From Anaerolineales bacterium (GTDB lineage: Bacteria > Chloroflexota > Anaerolineae > Anaerolineales > Villigracilaceae): 64,000 bases of DNA. The position numbers and the translations under genes are program-made. The notes under the pieces are model-generated. The model ran no database searches, was not told the DNA's origin, and saw nothing but the letters and a program-made list of their open reading frames with translations. The stretch is from NCBI GenBank assembly GCA_015075725.1, contig JABTTV010000001.1, forward strand, positions 3,038,001 through 3,102,000, in the 5' to 3' direction. Below are positions 43,265 through 52,890 of the stretch, one piece after another; the first letter of the stretch is position 1, and each line of letters opens with the position of its first letter.

Positions 43265-44590
43265 ATGTCCAAACTATCCACTCAAGAAATTGTTGATCTC
43301 AGCAAGGAATACACCTTCTTCTCCTGGTCTGTGCAGGGGCAGGTCAATCCCATTCCTGTTGAAAAGGCAGAGGGACTCTATTTCTGGGATACAGATGGAA
43401 AACGCTACATCGATTTTTCGTCGCAGTTGATGAACACCAATATCGGTCATCAGCATCCTAAGGTGGTGAAGGCCATCCAAGATCAGGCGGCAAAACTCTG
43501 TTTTGTGCATCCTGGCAATACAACCGATGTCCGCGCTTTGCTCGGCAAGAAGCTTGCGGAAGTGACGCCCGGGGATCTGAAAAAAACCTTCTTTGCCCTT
43601 GGCGGCGCGGAAGCGAACGAGAACGCCATCAAGATCGCCCGTTTCTATACGGGACGTCACAAGATCCTGGCTCGGTATCGCTCCTATCACGGAGCAACGC
43701 ACGGCTCGATTTCCTTGACTGGTGATTATCGCCGCCTTGCCGTAGAACCGTCCATGCCAGGCGGAGTCCACTTCCTTGATCCATTCTGTTATCGATGTCC
43801 ATTCGGGCAGAAGCCGGATTCGTGCAAGCGCGAGTGTATTTCTCATTTGGAGGAAGTCATTAAGTATGAAGGACCCGACAAGATTGCCGCGATTATCATG
43901 GAAGGCGTGGTCGGTTCAAACGGGATCATTGTCCCGCCGGATGATTATTGGCCTCGCGTCCGGGAACTGTGCGATAAGTACGGCATCCTGCTGATCTCGG
44001 ACGAAGTCATGAGCGGATGGGGTCGCACGGGCAAATGGTTCGCGGTGGACAATTGGAATGTTGTTCCAGACATCATCACCACCGCCAAGGGCATCACCAG
44101 CGGTTATGCGCCGCTCGGCGCCGTGATCGTCTCTGAGAAGATCGCCAAATTCTTTGACGATAAATATTTGTATGCAGGTCTGACGTACAGCGGCCATGCG
44201 CTTTCCTGCGCCGCCGCGTTGGCAACCATCGAGGTCTATGAAGAGGACAAACTCATAGAGAACGCCGCGCTCATGGGCAAATATCTCGGCGAAGCGTTGG
44301 AAGATATCAAAGCGAGACACGTCTCGGTGGGTGATGTGCGTTACATCGGTCTGTTCTCGACGATTGAATTGGTGAACAATCGTGAAACAAAGGAAAGTTT
44401 TTCGCCAACGGTCATGGCAGAGGTGGGAAAAATCCTGCGCCAAAACGGACTCTTCACCTTTATCATGGCGAACAACATGGGGAGCATGGTCTTCGTGGTG
44501 CCGCCGCTGTGCATCAAGCAGGAACAGCTTGACGAAGGTCTGTCCATTGTGGAGAACGCGTTGGAAGTGGCAGACAAACAAGTGAAGTAA
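43265..44590 (+). CDS. Class III aminotransferase with four-Cys insert (AT2)
   Basis: 441 aa. Fold type I markers are GGAEANENAIKIARFYTGR, RYRSYHGATHGS, SDEVMSGWGRTGKW and the PLP Lys275 in TTAKGITSGYAPLG. Between about residues 170 and 195 there is DPFCYRCPFGQKPDSCKREC, with Cys175, 178, 187 and 191 that could bind a metal ion or form disulfides. This branch contains omega-transaminases of amino acids such as beta-alanine or taurine-like substrates; the next gene, a semialdehyde dehydrogenase, supports beta-alanine or a 3-aminoacid as substrate. Confidence 0.9.
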   Translation: MSKLSTQEIVDLSKEYTFFSWSVQGQVNPIPVEKAEGLYFWDTDGKRYIDFSSQLMNTNIGHQHPKVVKAIQDQAAKLCFVHPGNTTDVRALLGKKLAEVTPGDLKKTFFALGGAEANENAIKIARFYTGRHKILARYRSYHGATHGSISLTGDYRRLAVEPSMPGGVHFLDPFCYRCPFGQKPDSCKRECISHLEEVIKYEGPDKIAAIIMEGVVGSNGIIVPPDDYWPRVRELCDKYGILLISDEVMSGWGRTGKWFAVDNWNVVPDIITTAKGITSGYAPLGAVIVSEKIAKFFDDKYLYAGLTYSGHALSCAAALATIEVYEEDKLIENAALMGKYLGEALEDIKARHVSVGDVRYIGLFSTIELVNNRETKESFSPTVMAEVGKILRQNGLFTFIMANNMGSMVFVVPPLCIKQEQLDEGLSIVENALEVADKQVK

Positions 44591-44644
44591 TTCGACGTCC
44601 GGTATTTGTAAATCATGTGATCGAACGTCGTTTTTGGAGAATAC

Positions 44645-46111
44645 ATGGAAATCCTCAACTATATCAACGGCGAATGGGTCAAGCCCAACGTCAAAGAGCA
44701 TGTGGACGTGATCAACCCGGCAACGGGACATGTCATCGCAAAGACCCCGCTCGGCACAAAAGCGGATGTGGACGCGGCAGCGAAGGCGGCAAGTGAGGCG
44801 TTTGCCTCATGGCGTAGAACGCCGGTCAATGACCGTGTGCAATATTTGTTCAAACTTCGCAATTTGATGCGTGAGAACGGCGACAAGATCGCGGAACTTA
44901 TTACGAACGAATGCGGCAAGACGTTCGAAGAAGCCAAAGCCGAGATGGTGCGGGCTTATGAAAATGTGGAAGTCGCCTGCGGTATGCCGCACATGAGCAA
45001 GGGTGAATTCGTGGAAGACATTGCTCCCGGCATCGACGAGATCATGATCCGCCAGCCTGTGGGAGTGTGCGCCACCATCGCTCCGTTCAACTTTCCCGGC
45101 ATGATTCCGTTCTGGTATCTGCCCTATGCGCTTGCCGCAGGCAACACCTACATCGTCAAGCCGTCTGAAAAAGTGCCGATGACGATGCAGTTCATCTTCA
45201 AACTCATCGAGCAGGTTGGCTTCCCCAAGGGAGTGGTCAATATGGTCAATGGTGCGAAAGAAACCGTGGACGGCATTCTTGAACATCCCGCCATTCGCGC
45301 CATCACCTTCGTCGGTTCGACCAACGTGGCGAAGTACATTTACTCGACCGCTGCGGCTCATGGCAAACGTGTGCAGGCACAAGGCGGAGCGAAGAATCCA
45401 GTCATTATTTTGCCCGATGCCGATATGGAGATGGCGACAAAGATCGTCGCCGACTCAGCCTTCGGGTGTGCGGGTCAGCGCTGCCTGGCGGTTTCCCTCG
45501 TTGTGACCGTTGCCGAGGCAAAGAATGAGTTTACCGAATTGATCTGTGATGCCGCCTCGTCGCGTGTGGTGGGGTACGGCATGGATTCGGGAGTCCAGAT
45601 GGGACCGGTCATCAACACCGCGTCAATGGGCAGGATCGAGCAATTGATAGGACTCGGCGTTAAGGAAGGAGCAGGCGTCCCCGTGGATGGACGCGGGACG
45701 AAGGTCAAAGGCTATGAGGGTGGATCCTTCGTCCGCCCGACGATCCTGTCCGAAGTCCAGCCTGGAAGCGAGATTTGGAAGACGGAGATCTTTGGTCCCG
45801 TGCTCAGTCTCATGCATGTCAATACGATTGATGACGCCATCCAACTTGCCAACAGCGGCGTGTATGGCAACCAAGCCAGTTTGTTCACCACGAGCGGCAA
45901 TGCGGCGCGCCGTTTCCGCTATGAGGTGGAGGCGGGCAACATCGGCATCAATATCGGCGTGGCGGCACCGATGGCGTTCTTCCCCTTCAGCGGCTGGAAG
46001 GACAGTTTCTTCGGCGACATGCATGGCCAAAGCACGGATGCGGTCGAGTTCTTCACGCAGAAAAAAGTAGTGGTGGAGAGGTGGCCGAAAGAATGGAGCA
46101 GGAAGTTCTAA
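44645..46111 (+). CDS. mmsA: CoA-acylating (methyl)malonate-semialdehyde dehydrogenase
   Basis: 488 aa. The catalytic Cys280 lies in [12 protein letters not shown]; upstream is [17 protein letters not shown], where the usual general-base Glu of the family is absent, as is normal for the CoA-acylating MmsA/IolA branch. The C-terminus has [18 protein letters not shown] and [12 protein letters not shown], both diagnostic. It converts malonate semialdehyde to acetyl-CoA or methylmalonate semialdehyde to propionyl-CoA with NAD and CoA. Following AT2, it would complete beta-alanine or 3-aminoisobutyrate breakdown. Confidence 0.95.
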   Translation: MEILNYINGEWVKPNVKEHVDVINPATGHVIAKTPLGTKADVDAAAKAASEAFASWRRTPVNDRVQYLFKLRNLMRENGDKIAELITNECGKTFEEAKAEMVRAYENVEVACGMPHMSKGEFVEDIAPGIDEIMIRQPVGVCATIAPFNFPGMIPFWYLPYALAAGNTYIVKPSEKVPMTMQFIFKLIEQVGFPKGVVNMVNGAKETVDGILEHPAIRAITFVGSTNVAKYIYSTAAAHGKRVQAQGGAKNPVIILPDADMEMATKIVADSAFGCAGQRCLAVSLVVTVAEAKNEFTELICDAASSRVVGYGMDSGVQMGPVINTASMGRIEQLIGLGVKEGAGVPVDGRGTKVKGYEGGSFVRPTILSEVQPGSEIWKTEIFGPVLSLMHVNTIDDAIQLANSGVYGNQASLFTTSGNAARRFRYEVEAGNIGINIGVAAPMAFFPFSGWKDSFFGDMHGQSTDAVEFFTQKKVVVERWPKEWSRKF

Positions 46112-46178
46112 CGGAGTCGAACGTCTCCCGACGTTAACGCAAAGTCGGAAAGATTGCGCTCTGAATTGATGAGGATGT

Positions 46179-47531
46179 ATGGCATACGACTACGAAGACG
46201 CATTGGATTATTCATCGCGCTGGCTCGATGTGATTCTTAGGAACGATTTTCCAAGCGTGGAGGAAGCGCATGGAATCATCGCTGAGTCGAAGAATAATTT
46301 TGCAGAGCATTACAACCGCAATTGGCTTGAATATCGAAAGTCGGTGACCGAGGCTGGCGATTGGGCGGCGGTCGAGTGGAGCGGTTCAGGCGCGGTGTTC
46401 AAGGACGTTTTGGGACGCGAATATCTGGATTTCCTCGGCGGCTTTGGCATGATGGACCTGGGATGGAGTCATCCCGATGTGATCCGTACGGTTAAAGCGC
46501 AGTTGGACCGCTCTCCGATGCCTTCCCAGGAGTTGCTCGATCCGTTGCGCGGTGTGCTTGCGAAATTGCTGGCGAGCATTTCACCGGGAGATTTGAAATA
46601 CAGTTGGTTCGGGGCAAGTGGTACAGAAGCTAATGAAGCCGCGATGAAGATCGCCAAACTGTATACCGGCAAAACCGCGTTCATTGTGGCGGTCAAGGGC
46701 TTTCACGGCAAGACGATGGGATCGCTATCGCTAATGGGCAAATCCGATTACCGTGCCCCGATGGGACCGATGTACGCCGGTCAGGTTTATCACGTGCCAT
46801 TCGGCGATGCGGATGCGGTCGAAAAGCAGCTTGAGATTTGCGACAAAGTCGGGATCGGTGTCGCAGCAGTGATGTTTGAGCCGATCCAGGGCGAATCGGG
46901 TGCGATCGTCCCGCCGGATGATTTCTGGCATCGCGTTCGTGTCGTAACGAAAAAGTATGGTGTGCTGTTAATAGCTGATGAAGTGCAAACAGGTCTGGGC
47001 CGCACCGGGAGGTTGTGGGGCGTTGAACATTGGAATGTGACCCCGGATATTTTGACCGTGGCAAAGTCATTGGGCGGCGGTGTGATGCCCATCAGTGCCG
47101 TGACGACCACTGAAGAGATCTATCGTCCGATGATGTATCCGAATCCGTTCATGCATACCACCACCACTGGCGGCGGCGCGCTGGCTTGTTCGGCGGCGAT
47201 CTCGGCGATCCATGTGACTTTGCGCGAACGGCTGTGGGAGAAGGCCGCCGAAAAAGGCGATTATCTGATCGAAAAAATTAACGAACTCTCTCTGCAATAT
47301 CCGCAAATTTATGAGAAAATAACAGGCAAAGGCTTGCTGATCGGCATGCACTTCAAGAATCCGGAAACCGGTTACAAGGTTGCGGCGGGTTTGTTCAAAC
47401 GAAGGGTTGTTGTGGCTGGAACGCTGACCAGTGCGCAGACCATCCGCGTCGAGCCGCCGCTTGTGGTGACCCGGGAGCAGATGGATGCCTTTTTGGAGAG
47501 GCTTGAGGATACCTTGAAAGAAATCAAGTAA
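46179..47531 (+). CDS. patA: Putrescine aminotransferase-like class III enzyme (AT3)
   Basis: 450 aa, the length and architecture of E. coli PatA (YgjG). It shows the extended N-terminus, FGASGTEANEAAMKIAK, KGFHGKTMGSLSLMGKSDYRAP, HVPFGDADAVE, FEPIQGESGAIVPP, ADEVQTGLGRTGRLW and Lys296 in TVAKSLGGGVMP. PatA moves an amino group from putrescine (or cadaverine, spermidine) to 2-oxoglutarate, giving 4-aminobutanal. The polyamine importer genes follow 86 bp downstream. The exact diamine cannot be read from the sequence. Confidence 0.9.
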   Translation: MAYDYEDALDYSSRWLDVILRNDFPSVEEAHGIIAESKNNFAEHYNRNWLEYRKSVTEAGDWAAVEWSGSGAVFKDVLGREYLDFLGGFGMMDLGWSHPDVIRTVKAQLDRSPMPSQELLDPLRGVLAKLLASISPGDLKYSWFGASGTEANEAAMKIAKLYTGKTAFIVAVKGFHGKTMGSLSLMGKSDYRAPMGPMYAGQVYHVPFGDADAVEKQLEICDKVGIGVAAVMFEPIQGESGAIVPPDDFWHRVRVVTKKYGVLLIADEVQTGLGRTGRLWGVEHWNVTPDILTVAKSLGGGVMPISAVTTTEEIYRPMMYPNPFMHTTTTGGGALACSAAISAIHVTLRERLWEKAAEKGDYLIEKINELSLQYPQIYEKITGKGLLIGMHFKNPETGYKVAAGLFKRRVVVAGTLTSAQTIRVEPPLVVTREQMDAFLERLEDTLKEIK

Positions 47532-47617
47532 TGAGACCTGTCAGACCTCATTTGAAAACATGTAGAAAAGAATAATATTGCAGAGACCTGACCGGTCTTC
47601 GCATCAGGAGAAGAGAG

Positions 47618-48733
47618 ATGACGAGTGAATTTGCTGTTGAAATGCGTGATGTAGTGAAACGATTCGTAACCCCTGAGGGGAATGAAATCGCCGCTGTGGA
47701 TCACGTCACCATGCAGATCAAGAACGGCGAGTTTTTCTCCATGCTCGGTTCCTCCGGATGCGGCAAGACAACCTCCCTGCGCATGATCGCAGGTTTCGAA
47801 TGGCCCTCGGAAGGAGAGGTCTTTATCGAAGGCAGGCCGATGGGGCATACGCCTCCATTTCAGAGGAAGGTGAACACAGTTTTTCAGAGTTACGCCCTTT
47901 TCCAGCACATGACCGTCTATCAAAATGTGGCATTCGGGCTGGAGATGGAGGGAGCCGACAAGAGTGAAATCGATAAGCGCGTCAGACGCGCCCTGGATAT
48001 GGTGCAATTAACCGGCATGGAACGCCGCCGTCCAAAACAACTCTCGGGCGGGCAGCAGCAGCGTGTGGCTGTGGCGAGGGCGTTGGTCAAGACTCCTGAT
48101 GTTCTGTTGCTTGACGAACCGCTTGGCGCGCTGGATCTGAAACTCCGCAAAGAAATGCAGTTGGAACTAAAGGCGCTTCAACAACAGCTCGGCATCACAT
48201 TCATTTATGTCACCCACGACCAGGAAGAGGCATTAACCATGTCCGACCGCATCGCGGTGATGAGTAAGGGGCGCGTTCAACAACTGGCGACTCCTGTGGA
48301 GATCTACGAGCGGCCCGTGAATAAATTCGTGGCGGACTTTATCGGGGAGTCGAATTTCTTCGAAGGCAGGATCAAGTCCGTCTCGAAGGATGAGGCGGTG
48401 GTCCATATCCCTGCATTGAACACGGAATTGAAGGGTTTGCCCATGTCGCGCGATTTCGTAAAAGGCGAGGATGTGGCGGTCTCCGTCCGCCCGGAGAAGA
48501 TCCGGATCGTCGAGAACAACGCTAAAGTGGACGGGTTGTTCCAGGCGAAAGTGCTTACCTCCGTTTATATCGGCTCCGACACTCATGTCTATGTGGACCT
48601 TGAAGGCATCCGATTGAAGGTCATGGAGCAGAATCGCATCTCCCGCCTCGATCCCTCCTCGTTCTATTCGAAAGACCAGGTGGTCACATTGATGTTCATG
48701 CCCGAAAATACCCTTATTCTGAAAAAGGACTGA
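47618..48733 (+). CDS. potA: Spermidine/putrescine ABC transporter ATPase PotA
   Basis: 371 aa. Walker A GSSGCGKT (44-51), signature [15 protein letters not shown], Walker [13 protein letters not shown] and the switch His in THDQEEAL are intact. A C-terminal TOBE domain (about 285-365) is the regulatory tail of PotA proteins. It energises the PotBC permeases. AGGAGAAGAG precedes the ATG and potB begins two bases after the stop. Confidence 0.95.
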   Translation: MTSEFAVEMRDVVKRFVTPEGNEIAAVDHVTMQIKNGEFFSMLGSSGCGKTTSLRMIAGFEWPSEGEVFIEGRPMGHTPPFQRKVNTVFQSYALFQHMTVYQNVAFGLEMEGADKSEIDKRVRRALDMVQLTGMERRRPKQLSGGQQQRVAVARALVKTPDVLLLDEPLGALDLKLRKEMQLELKALQQQLGITFIYVTHDQEEALTMSDRIAVMSKGRVQQLATPVEIYERPVNKFVADFIGESNFFEGRIKSVSKDEAVVHIPALNTELKGLPMSRDFVKGEDVAVSVRPEKIRIVENNAKVDGLFQAKVLTSVYIGSDTHVYVDLEGIRLKVMEQNRISRLDPSSFYSKDQVVTLMFMPENTLILKKD

Positions 48734-48735
48734 CC

Positions 48736-49659
48736 ATGCTTCAGCGATTTCGCGAAAACAAATCGATGCAGGGTACTTTTCTCGCGCTTCCCACGACGTT
48801 GTGGCTGTTCGTGCTGCTGATCATTCCCCTGTTCCTGACCCTGGTCGTGAGTTTCGGTCAGCGAAGCCCCGATGGCGACGTGATCTTTTCCTTCGGGCTT
48901 CATAATTACATCCGCCTGTTTGGATACAGCACGGATTGCCCGGGTGGACAGACTTCCTGTTTCGACCCGTTGTATGTCAATATTCTCTGGCGTTCGTTGA
49001 CGCTGGCGTTCAATACAACGGTATGTGTGATCCTGCTTGCCTATCCGCTGGCGTATTTTATCGCCCGAGCGCACCCGAAACGGCGGAATATGTTCCTGTT
49101 CATGGTCTTGATTCCACTGTGGACGAATTTCGTCATCCGCGTGTATGCCTGGATGATGCTGCTCCGCAAGGAGGGCGCGATCAATATCGTGCTCGGCTGG
49201 TTTGCAAACCTTCTGGGGTTGGATTTCACGCCGCTCGAGATGCTCTACACTCCCGGCGCTGTTTTGGTGGGCATGGTGTACGAATTCCTGCCATTCATGA
49301 TCCTGCCGATTTATACCTCGTTGGAGAAGATCGATAATTCGCTTTATGAAGCTGCCGCGGACCTCGGCGCGAACGCGTTCAAGACCCTGCTGCGGGTCAC
49401 CCTTCCGCTCTCGATGCCCGGGGTGGTGGCAGGGACCATTCTGGTCTTCATCCCTGTCATGGGGACCTTCATCGTCTCCGACATCCTCGGAGGGCGCCAG
49501 GTCATTTTGGTCGGCAACTTAATCCAGCGTCAGTTTCTCGATGCGCGCGATCCGACGTTCGGTTCCGCGGCTTCGCTCATCCTGATGGTGATGACCCTGA
49601 TCGTCACCTATTTCTATACCCGCAAATTCGGATTTGGGGAGGAGATCGTCGCCGCATGA
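48736..49659 (+). CDS. potB: Spermidine/putrescine ABC transporter permease PotB
   Basis: 307 aa with six membrane helices and the EAA loop [21 protein letters not shown] that docks on the ATPase. The first extracytoplasmic loop has [13 protein letters not shown] with two Cys residues, possibly a disulfide. It pairs with PotC to form the channel. The gene begins two bases after potA. Confidence 0.93.
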   Translation: MLQRFRENKSMQGTFLALPTTLWLFVLLIIPLFLTLVVSFGQRSPDGDVIFSFGLHNYIRLFGYSTDCPGGQTSCFDPLYVNILWRSLTLAFNTTVCVILLAYPLAYFIARAHPKRRNMFLFMVLIPLWTNFVIRVYAWMMLLRKEGAINIVLGWFANLLGLDFTPLEMLYTPGAVLVGMVYEFLPFMILPIYTSLEKIDNSLYEAAADLGANAFKTLLRVTLPLSMPGVVAGTILVFIPVMGTFIVSDILGGRQVILVGNLIQRQFLDARDPTFGSAASLILMVMTLIVTYFYTRKFGFGEEIVAA

Positions 49660-49705
49660 ATCCCGTACACATCCACTACAATAAAAATAGAAAGAGGTGT
49701 ACGGG

Positions 49706-50602
49706 ATGAATCCATTCAAGCGTTCCCCTCTTGTGATCGCCGCGACGACGCTCGTTTATTTCTTTCTCTATGCGCCGATCGTCATCCTGGTCCTGTATTC
49801 CTTCAACGCCTCCCGGGCGAATGTGAAATTCGAAGGTTTCATCACTTCGTTCAGCGACCGCGTCCAAATGGATGGAAGTTTTGTGGAGGCCAGCCCATGC
49901 GGTCCCTTCCACTGGTATTGCGATCTTTCGAAGAACAAAGATGTGATCGAAGCGGCGGGCAACACACTGACCATCGCCTTTACGGCTACGATTGTGGCAA
50001 CCGTCATCGGTACGATGGCGGCGCTCGCGCTTCAACGATATGATTTCAAGATCAAACCTTTCTCCCAGCTTTCCCTTTACATTCCAATCGTCATCCCCGA
50101 GATCGTGATGGGAATCGGAATTCTGACCCTTTTCAGCCAGTCATTTGGGTGGTTAAATCAAGCCCTGAACCTGACCGGAGACTCCCGACTGGCACTCGGC
50201 ATTGGCACGGTGACCGTCAGCCATATCGCCTTCATGGTCCCCTTCGTGACCCTCGTCGTCCAGGCTCGTTTGCAGGGCTTCGATAAATCATATGAAGAAG
50301 CCGCCATGGACCTGGGTGCAAATGAATGGACGACCTTCTGGCGGATCACATTTCCCATGATCCTTCCGGGTGTGCTTTCGGGCGCGCTGCTGGCTTTCAC
50401 GCTCTCATTGGATGATTTCGTCATCACCTTCTTCACGAACGGACCCGGCTCGACCACCCTGCCGATCTATGTGTATGGCTTGTTACGGCGCATCATCACG
50501 CCGCAGGTGAACGCCCTTTCCACAGTATGGATCGCAATTGTTTTTATCGCCGTCTTATTGTTGCAATGGCTTCAGAGTCGCGAAACAAAACCGTCTCATT
50601 AA
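49706..50602 (+). CDS. potC: Spermidine/putrescine ABC transporter permease PotC
   Basis: 298 aa from the ATG at 49706, eight bases after AGAGG at 49693-49697; a GTG at 49697 overlaps that ribosome site. Six membrane helices and the EAA loop YEEAAMDLGANEWTTFWRITFP. Like PotB, its first loop carries a Cys pair (CGPFHWYC). Together with PotA, B and D it makes a complete type I importer. Confidence 0.93.
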   Translation: MNPFKRSPLVIAATTLVYFFLYAPIVILVLYSFNASRANVKFEGFITSFSDRVQMDGSFVEASPCGPFHWYCDLSKNKDVIEAAGNTLTIAFTATIVATVIGTMAALALQRYDFKIKPFSQLSLYIPIVIPEIVMGIGILTLFSQSFGWLNQALNLTGDSRLALGIGTVTVSHIAFMVPFVTLVVQARLQGFDKSYEEAAMDLGANEWTTFWRITFPMILPGVLSGALLAFTLSLDDFVITFFTNGPGSTTLPIYVYGLLRRIITPQVNALSTVWIAIVFIAVLLLQWLQSRETKPSH

Positions 50603-50737
50603 TTTTTTTTTTACTGAATCACTGAATATACCTTGCAAATATGCGTTGTCAGCGGTGTTCCTGCCGCCGATTAAAGCCGCTTGGGGAGGGAATTTGTCAG
50701 GTTTATGGGAATTACCCTGGTTGATCGCCGGGTATTT

Positions 50738-50753
50738 TGCGCGGAAACGCGCA
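50738..50753 (+). promoter_or_regulatory. GAAA-tetraloop hairpin upstream of potD
   Basis: TGCGCG (50738-50743), a GAAA loop and CGCGCA (50748-50753) form a perfect 6-bp hairpin 27 bp before the potD start, in the 178-bp potC-potD gap. Such stable hairpins in ABC operons often protect the downstream message so that the binding protein is made in excess. The rest of the gap holds no gene. Confidence 0.5.
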
Positions 50754-50780
50754 TTCCAAATTTCACTAAAGGAGAGAAAG

Positions 50781-51935
50781 ATGAAAGGAAAATCACTGTT
50801 CAATGTTTTCGCTGTCTTGGCCATCTTCAGTCTCGCGCTAAGCGCCTGCGGCGGGAATGGATCTCCCGAGCAGCCGGCTGGCGACGGACCCAAGGTCACA
50901 TCCGCCGGGTTCGAGTGTCCTGAACCCAATCCACGCGTGGAGGTCACATCCACTGAGCTCAACCTATTCGTGTGGACGGAATACTTCCCGCAGGATATGC
51001 TGGAATGTTTCGAGCTGGTCTACGGCATCACGCTCAACCGCGATGAATATTCATCCAATGAGGAAATGTATGCCAAGGTTTCGGCCGGAGGTACCGCGTA
51101 CGACCTCGTCCAGCCGACCGATTACATCGTCCCGCTCATGATCCGTCAGGGATTGGTGCAGGAACTGGATCATGCTCAGCTTCCAAATATGAAGAATATC
51201 GATTCGAATTGGATGGACCAGCCTTTCGACCCTGGTAATAAGTATTCCCTTCCATACCTGGCAGGTACAGATGCGATCGTCGTGAACACTGCAACGGTCG
51301 AAACCATCCCCACATCCTGGGCGGACCTGTGGAATCCCGAATACGCGGGGCGCATGGTATTCATTGATGATTCCCGCGCGACGATCGGGCTTACCCTGGT
51401 CACGCTCGGTTATGATCCCAACACGACCAATCCGGATGAGCTGGAAGAAGCCAAGAACAAATTGCTTGAACTGGTCCCGAACATCAAACTGTTCGACAGC
51501 GACAGTCCCAAGACCGCTTTGATCGCGGGCGATGTCGACCTTGGCATGGTATGGACGGGCGAGGCGTTCATCGCGAATCAGGAAAACCCGGATATTCAGT
51601 ATATTTATCCTGAGGAAGGTCCGGTGCTCTGGCAGGATAACTGGCTCATTCTGAAGGATTCATCCCATCTGGACGCTGTATACGCCTGGCTGAACTACAC
51701 CATGCAGGGAGATGTTTTCTGGCTGACGATCCGTGATTTCCAGTACACCAATCCCAACCAGGCAGCATTGGATTACGCCAAAGCAAACGAGCCGGATGTC
51801 TACAACGCCTACGCCGATTCGCCGATCACCAACCCGCCACCTGAGGTGGTCGCCAAGGGGTTTGGCATCGAGGATGTCGGTGAAGCCACGCCGCTTTATG
51901 ACAACATCTGGGTGGAAGTAAAGGGCGGCAACTAA
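50781..51935 (+). CDS. potD: Spermidine/putrescine-binding lipoprotein PotD
   Basis: 384 aa from the ATG at 50781, which follows AAAGGAGAG; the longer open frame to 50538 overlaps potC and has no signal. The lipoprotein signal ends in the lipobox LSAC, then LNLFVWTEYFPQDMLECFE matches the start of PotD/PotF proteins. SWADLWNPEYAGRMVFIDD and AGDVDLGMVWTGEAF are further family parts. As a lipoprotein it stays at the outer membrane face near PotBC. It binds polyamines and is followed by a strong hairpin. Confidence 0.95.
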   Translation: MKGKSLFNVFAVLAIFSLALSACGGNGSPEQPAGDGPKVTSAGFECPEPNPRVEVTSTELNLFVWTEYFPQDMLECFELVYGITLNRDEYSSNEEMYAKVSAGGTAYDLVQPTDYIVPLMIRQGLVQELDHAQLPNMKNIDSNWMDQPFDPGNKYSLPYLAGTDAIVVNTATVETIPTSWADLWNPEYAGRMVFIDDSRATIGLTLVTLGYDPNTTNPDELEEAKNKLLELVPNIKLFDSDSPKTALIAGDVDLGMVWTGEAFIANQENPDIQYIYPEEGPVLWQDNWLILKDSSHLDAVYAWLNYTMQGDVFWLTIRDFQYTNPNQAALDYAKANEPDVYNAYADSPITNPPPEVVAKGFGIEDVGEATPLYDNIWVEVKGGN

Positions 51936-51955
51936 CACCCGAACAGCATCATTGA

Positions 51956-51989
51956 ACACAGACCCTGGCGCAATAGCCAGGGTCTGTGT
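51956..51989 (+). terminator. Hairpin after potD
   Basis: A perfect 14-bp stem (51956-51969 with 51976-51989, loop GCAATA). The following ATTTGGGG is a weak T tract, but the stem is strong and at the end of the potABCD unit. Confidence 0.75.
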
Positions 51990-52036
51990 ATTTGGGGAAT
52001 ATTGGCAATAACCAAACAGGTAAAATTTCAATCATA

Positions 52037-52088
52037 ATTATAACGAATTATTATAAAATTATTGACAATTAATAAAAATCGTTATAAT
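52037..52088 (+). promoter_or_regulatory. Promoter with inverted-repeat operator of the second Lrp gene
   Basis: ATTATAACGA (52037-52046) and its exact complement TCGTTATAAT (52079-52088) are 42 bp apart centre to centre, about four helical turns. The right arm contains the -10 TATAAT (52083-52088); TTGACA (52062-52067) stands 15 bp before it. The region is very A/T-rich. This is what an Lrp-type autoregulated promoter would look like. Confidence 0.65.
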
Positions 52089-52096
52089 ATAGTGTT

Positions 52097-52564
52097 GTGG
52101 AAAGCAATATCGGCAACACCCCCCGCGACAAACTCGACGATATCGACCGCCATATTATAAACGCACTTCGGACCGATGGGCGGGTGGCATTTGCCCAGAT
52201 CGCCGAACAGCTTAATGTCTCGCCCGGCATGATCCGCCAGCGTTATAACCGCCTGGTCGATCTTGGTTATCTCAAAGTTGTGGCGGTGACCAACCCCATG
52301 TTGATGGGCAAACGCACAATGGCGATGGTCGGTATCCGCACAGATGGCCGCAAGATGATGGATGTGGCAAACAAGCTCGCCAGGTTCGATGAGGTCGTTT
52401 ATATCGTCGCCACCAGCGGCGGCTATGACCTGATGCTCGAAGTTTTCTGCCGCGATAACGAAGACCTGCTCACCTTCATGACCGAAAAGCTCGCCAAGGT
52501 GGACGGAGTCCGCGAGACGGAATCCTTTATCTATTTGAAGATCGTCAAGGAGATTTATTTCTGA
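52097..52564 (+). CDS. Lrp/AsnC-family transcription regulator (2)
   Basis: 155 aa from a GTG at 52097. N-terminal HTH (DDIDRHIINALRTDGRVAFAQIAEQL and VSPGMIRQRYNRLVDLGYL) and a C-terminal RAM domain (about 75-150, MVGIRTDGRKMMDVANKLA). There is no ribosome binding site and the GTG is 9 bases after the -10 hexamer, so the mRNA is probably leaderless. It differs from the first Lrp by about half or more of its residues. It may control potABCD or the genes that follow. Confidence 0.9.
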   Translation: MESNIGNTPRDKLDDIDRHIINALRTDGRVAFAQIAEQLNVSPGMIRQRYNRLVDLGYLKVVAVTNPMLMGKRTMAMVGIRTDGRKMMDVANKLARFDEVVYIVATSGGYDLMLEVFCRDNEDLLTFMTEKLAKVDGVRETESFIYLKIVKEIYF

Positions 52565-52890
52565 CGGATATCCGCCTCAATATGGACCTCGAGCCTGTTG
52601 TGGCATAGACAAAACTTGTCTGTCCCGGGAATTATTCCCTCGTGCAGAGCCAATCGAAAGGTTATATGAAAGTCCTTGTTCGTGTGACGAAGACCGTGGG
52701 GGACTTGTTCATAAGGATGTGTATTACCACTTCCCTGATGATTTACGTTTTTCCCGGGAATATGGCTGACGAAAATAGTCGTTACCGGTAGTTACAGTCT
52801 GCTCCGCCGCAAATCGCGGCGGGATTCATTTATCATGTCAATCTAACTCGCATGGACGCGGGTTATAAAACAAATGGAGAATAAAATCTC
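52565..52890. other. Gap of 326 bp with paired TCCCGGGAAT sites
   Basis: The gap between the second Lrp gene and the saccharopine-dehydrogenase-like gene holds two copies of TCCCGGGAAT (52623-52632 and 52752-52761; the latter is part of the palindrome TTCCCGGGAA) and a 7-bp GC hairpin (52804-52822). A frame of 41 codons at 52666-52791 begins with ATGAAAGT, like the next gene, but is otherwise without support. No RNA gene was recognised. Confidence 0.5.

Noticed and set aside
47532..47617. Repeated GAGACCTG words upstream of potA as an operator
   Set aside because: The copies are short, irregularly spaced and partly direct, partly inverted; not enough to call a site.
50538..50780. Longer potD with 81 extra N-terminal residues
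   Set aside because: It would overlap potC and bury the lipoprotein signal; the ATG at 50781 has a good ribosome site and signal.
52666..52791. 41-codon open frame with ATG and a weak AAAGG upstream
   Set aside because: Short, no family, no conserved features; kept only as a remark in the gap entry.
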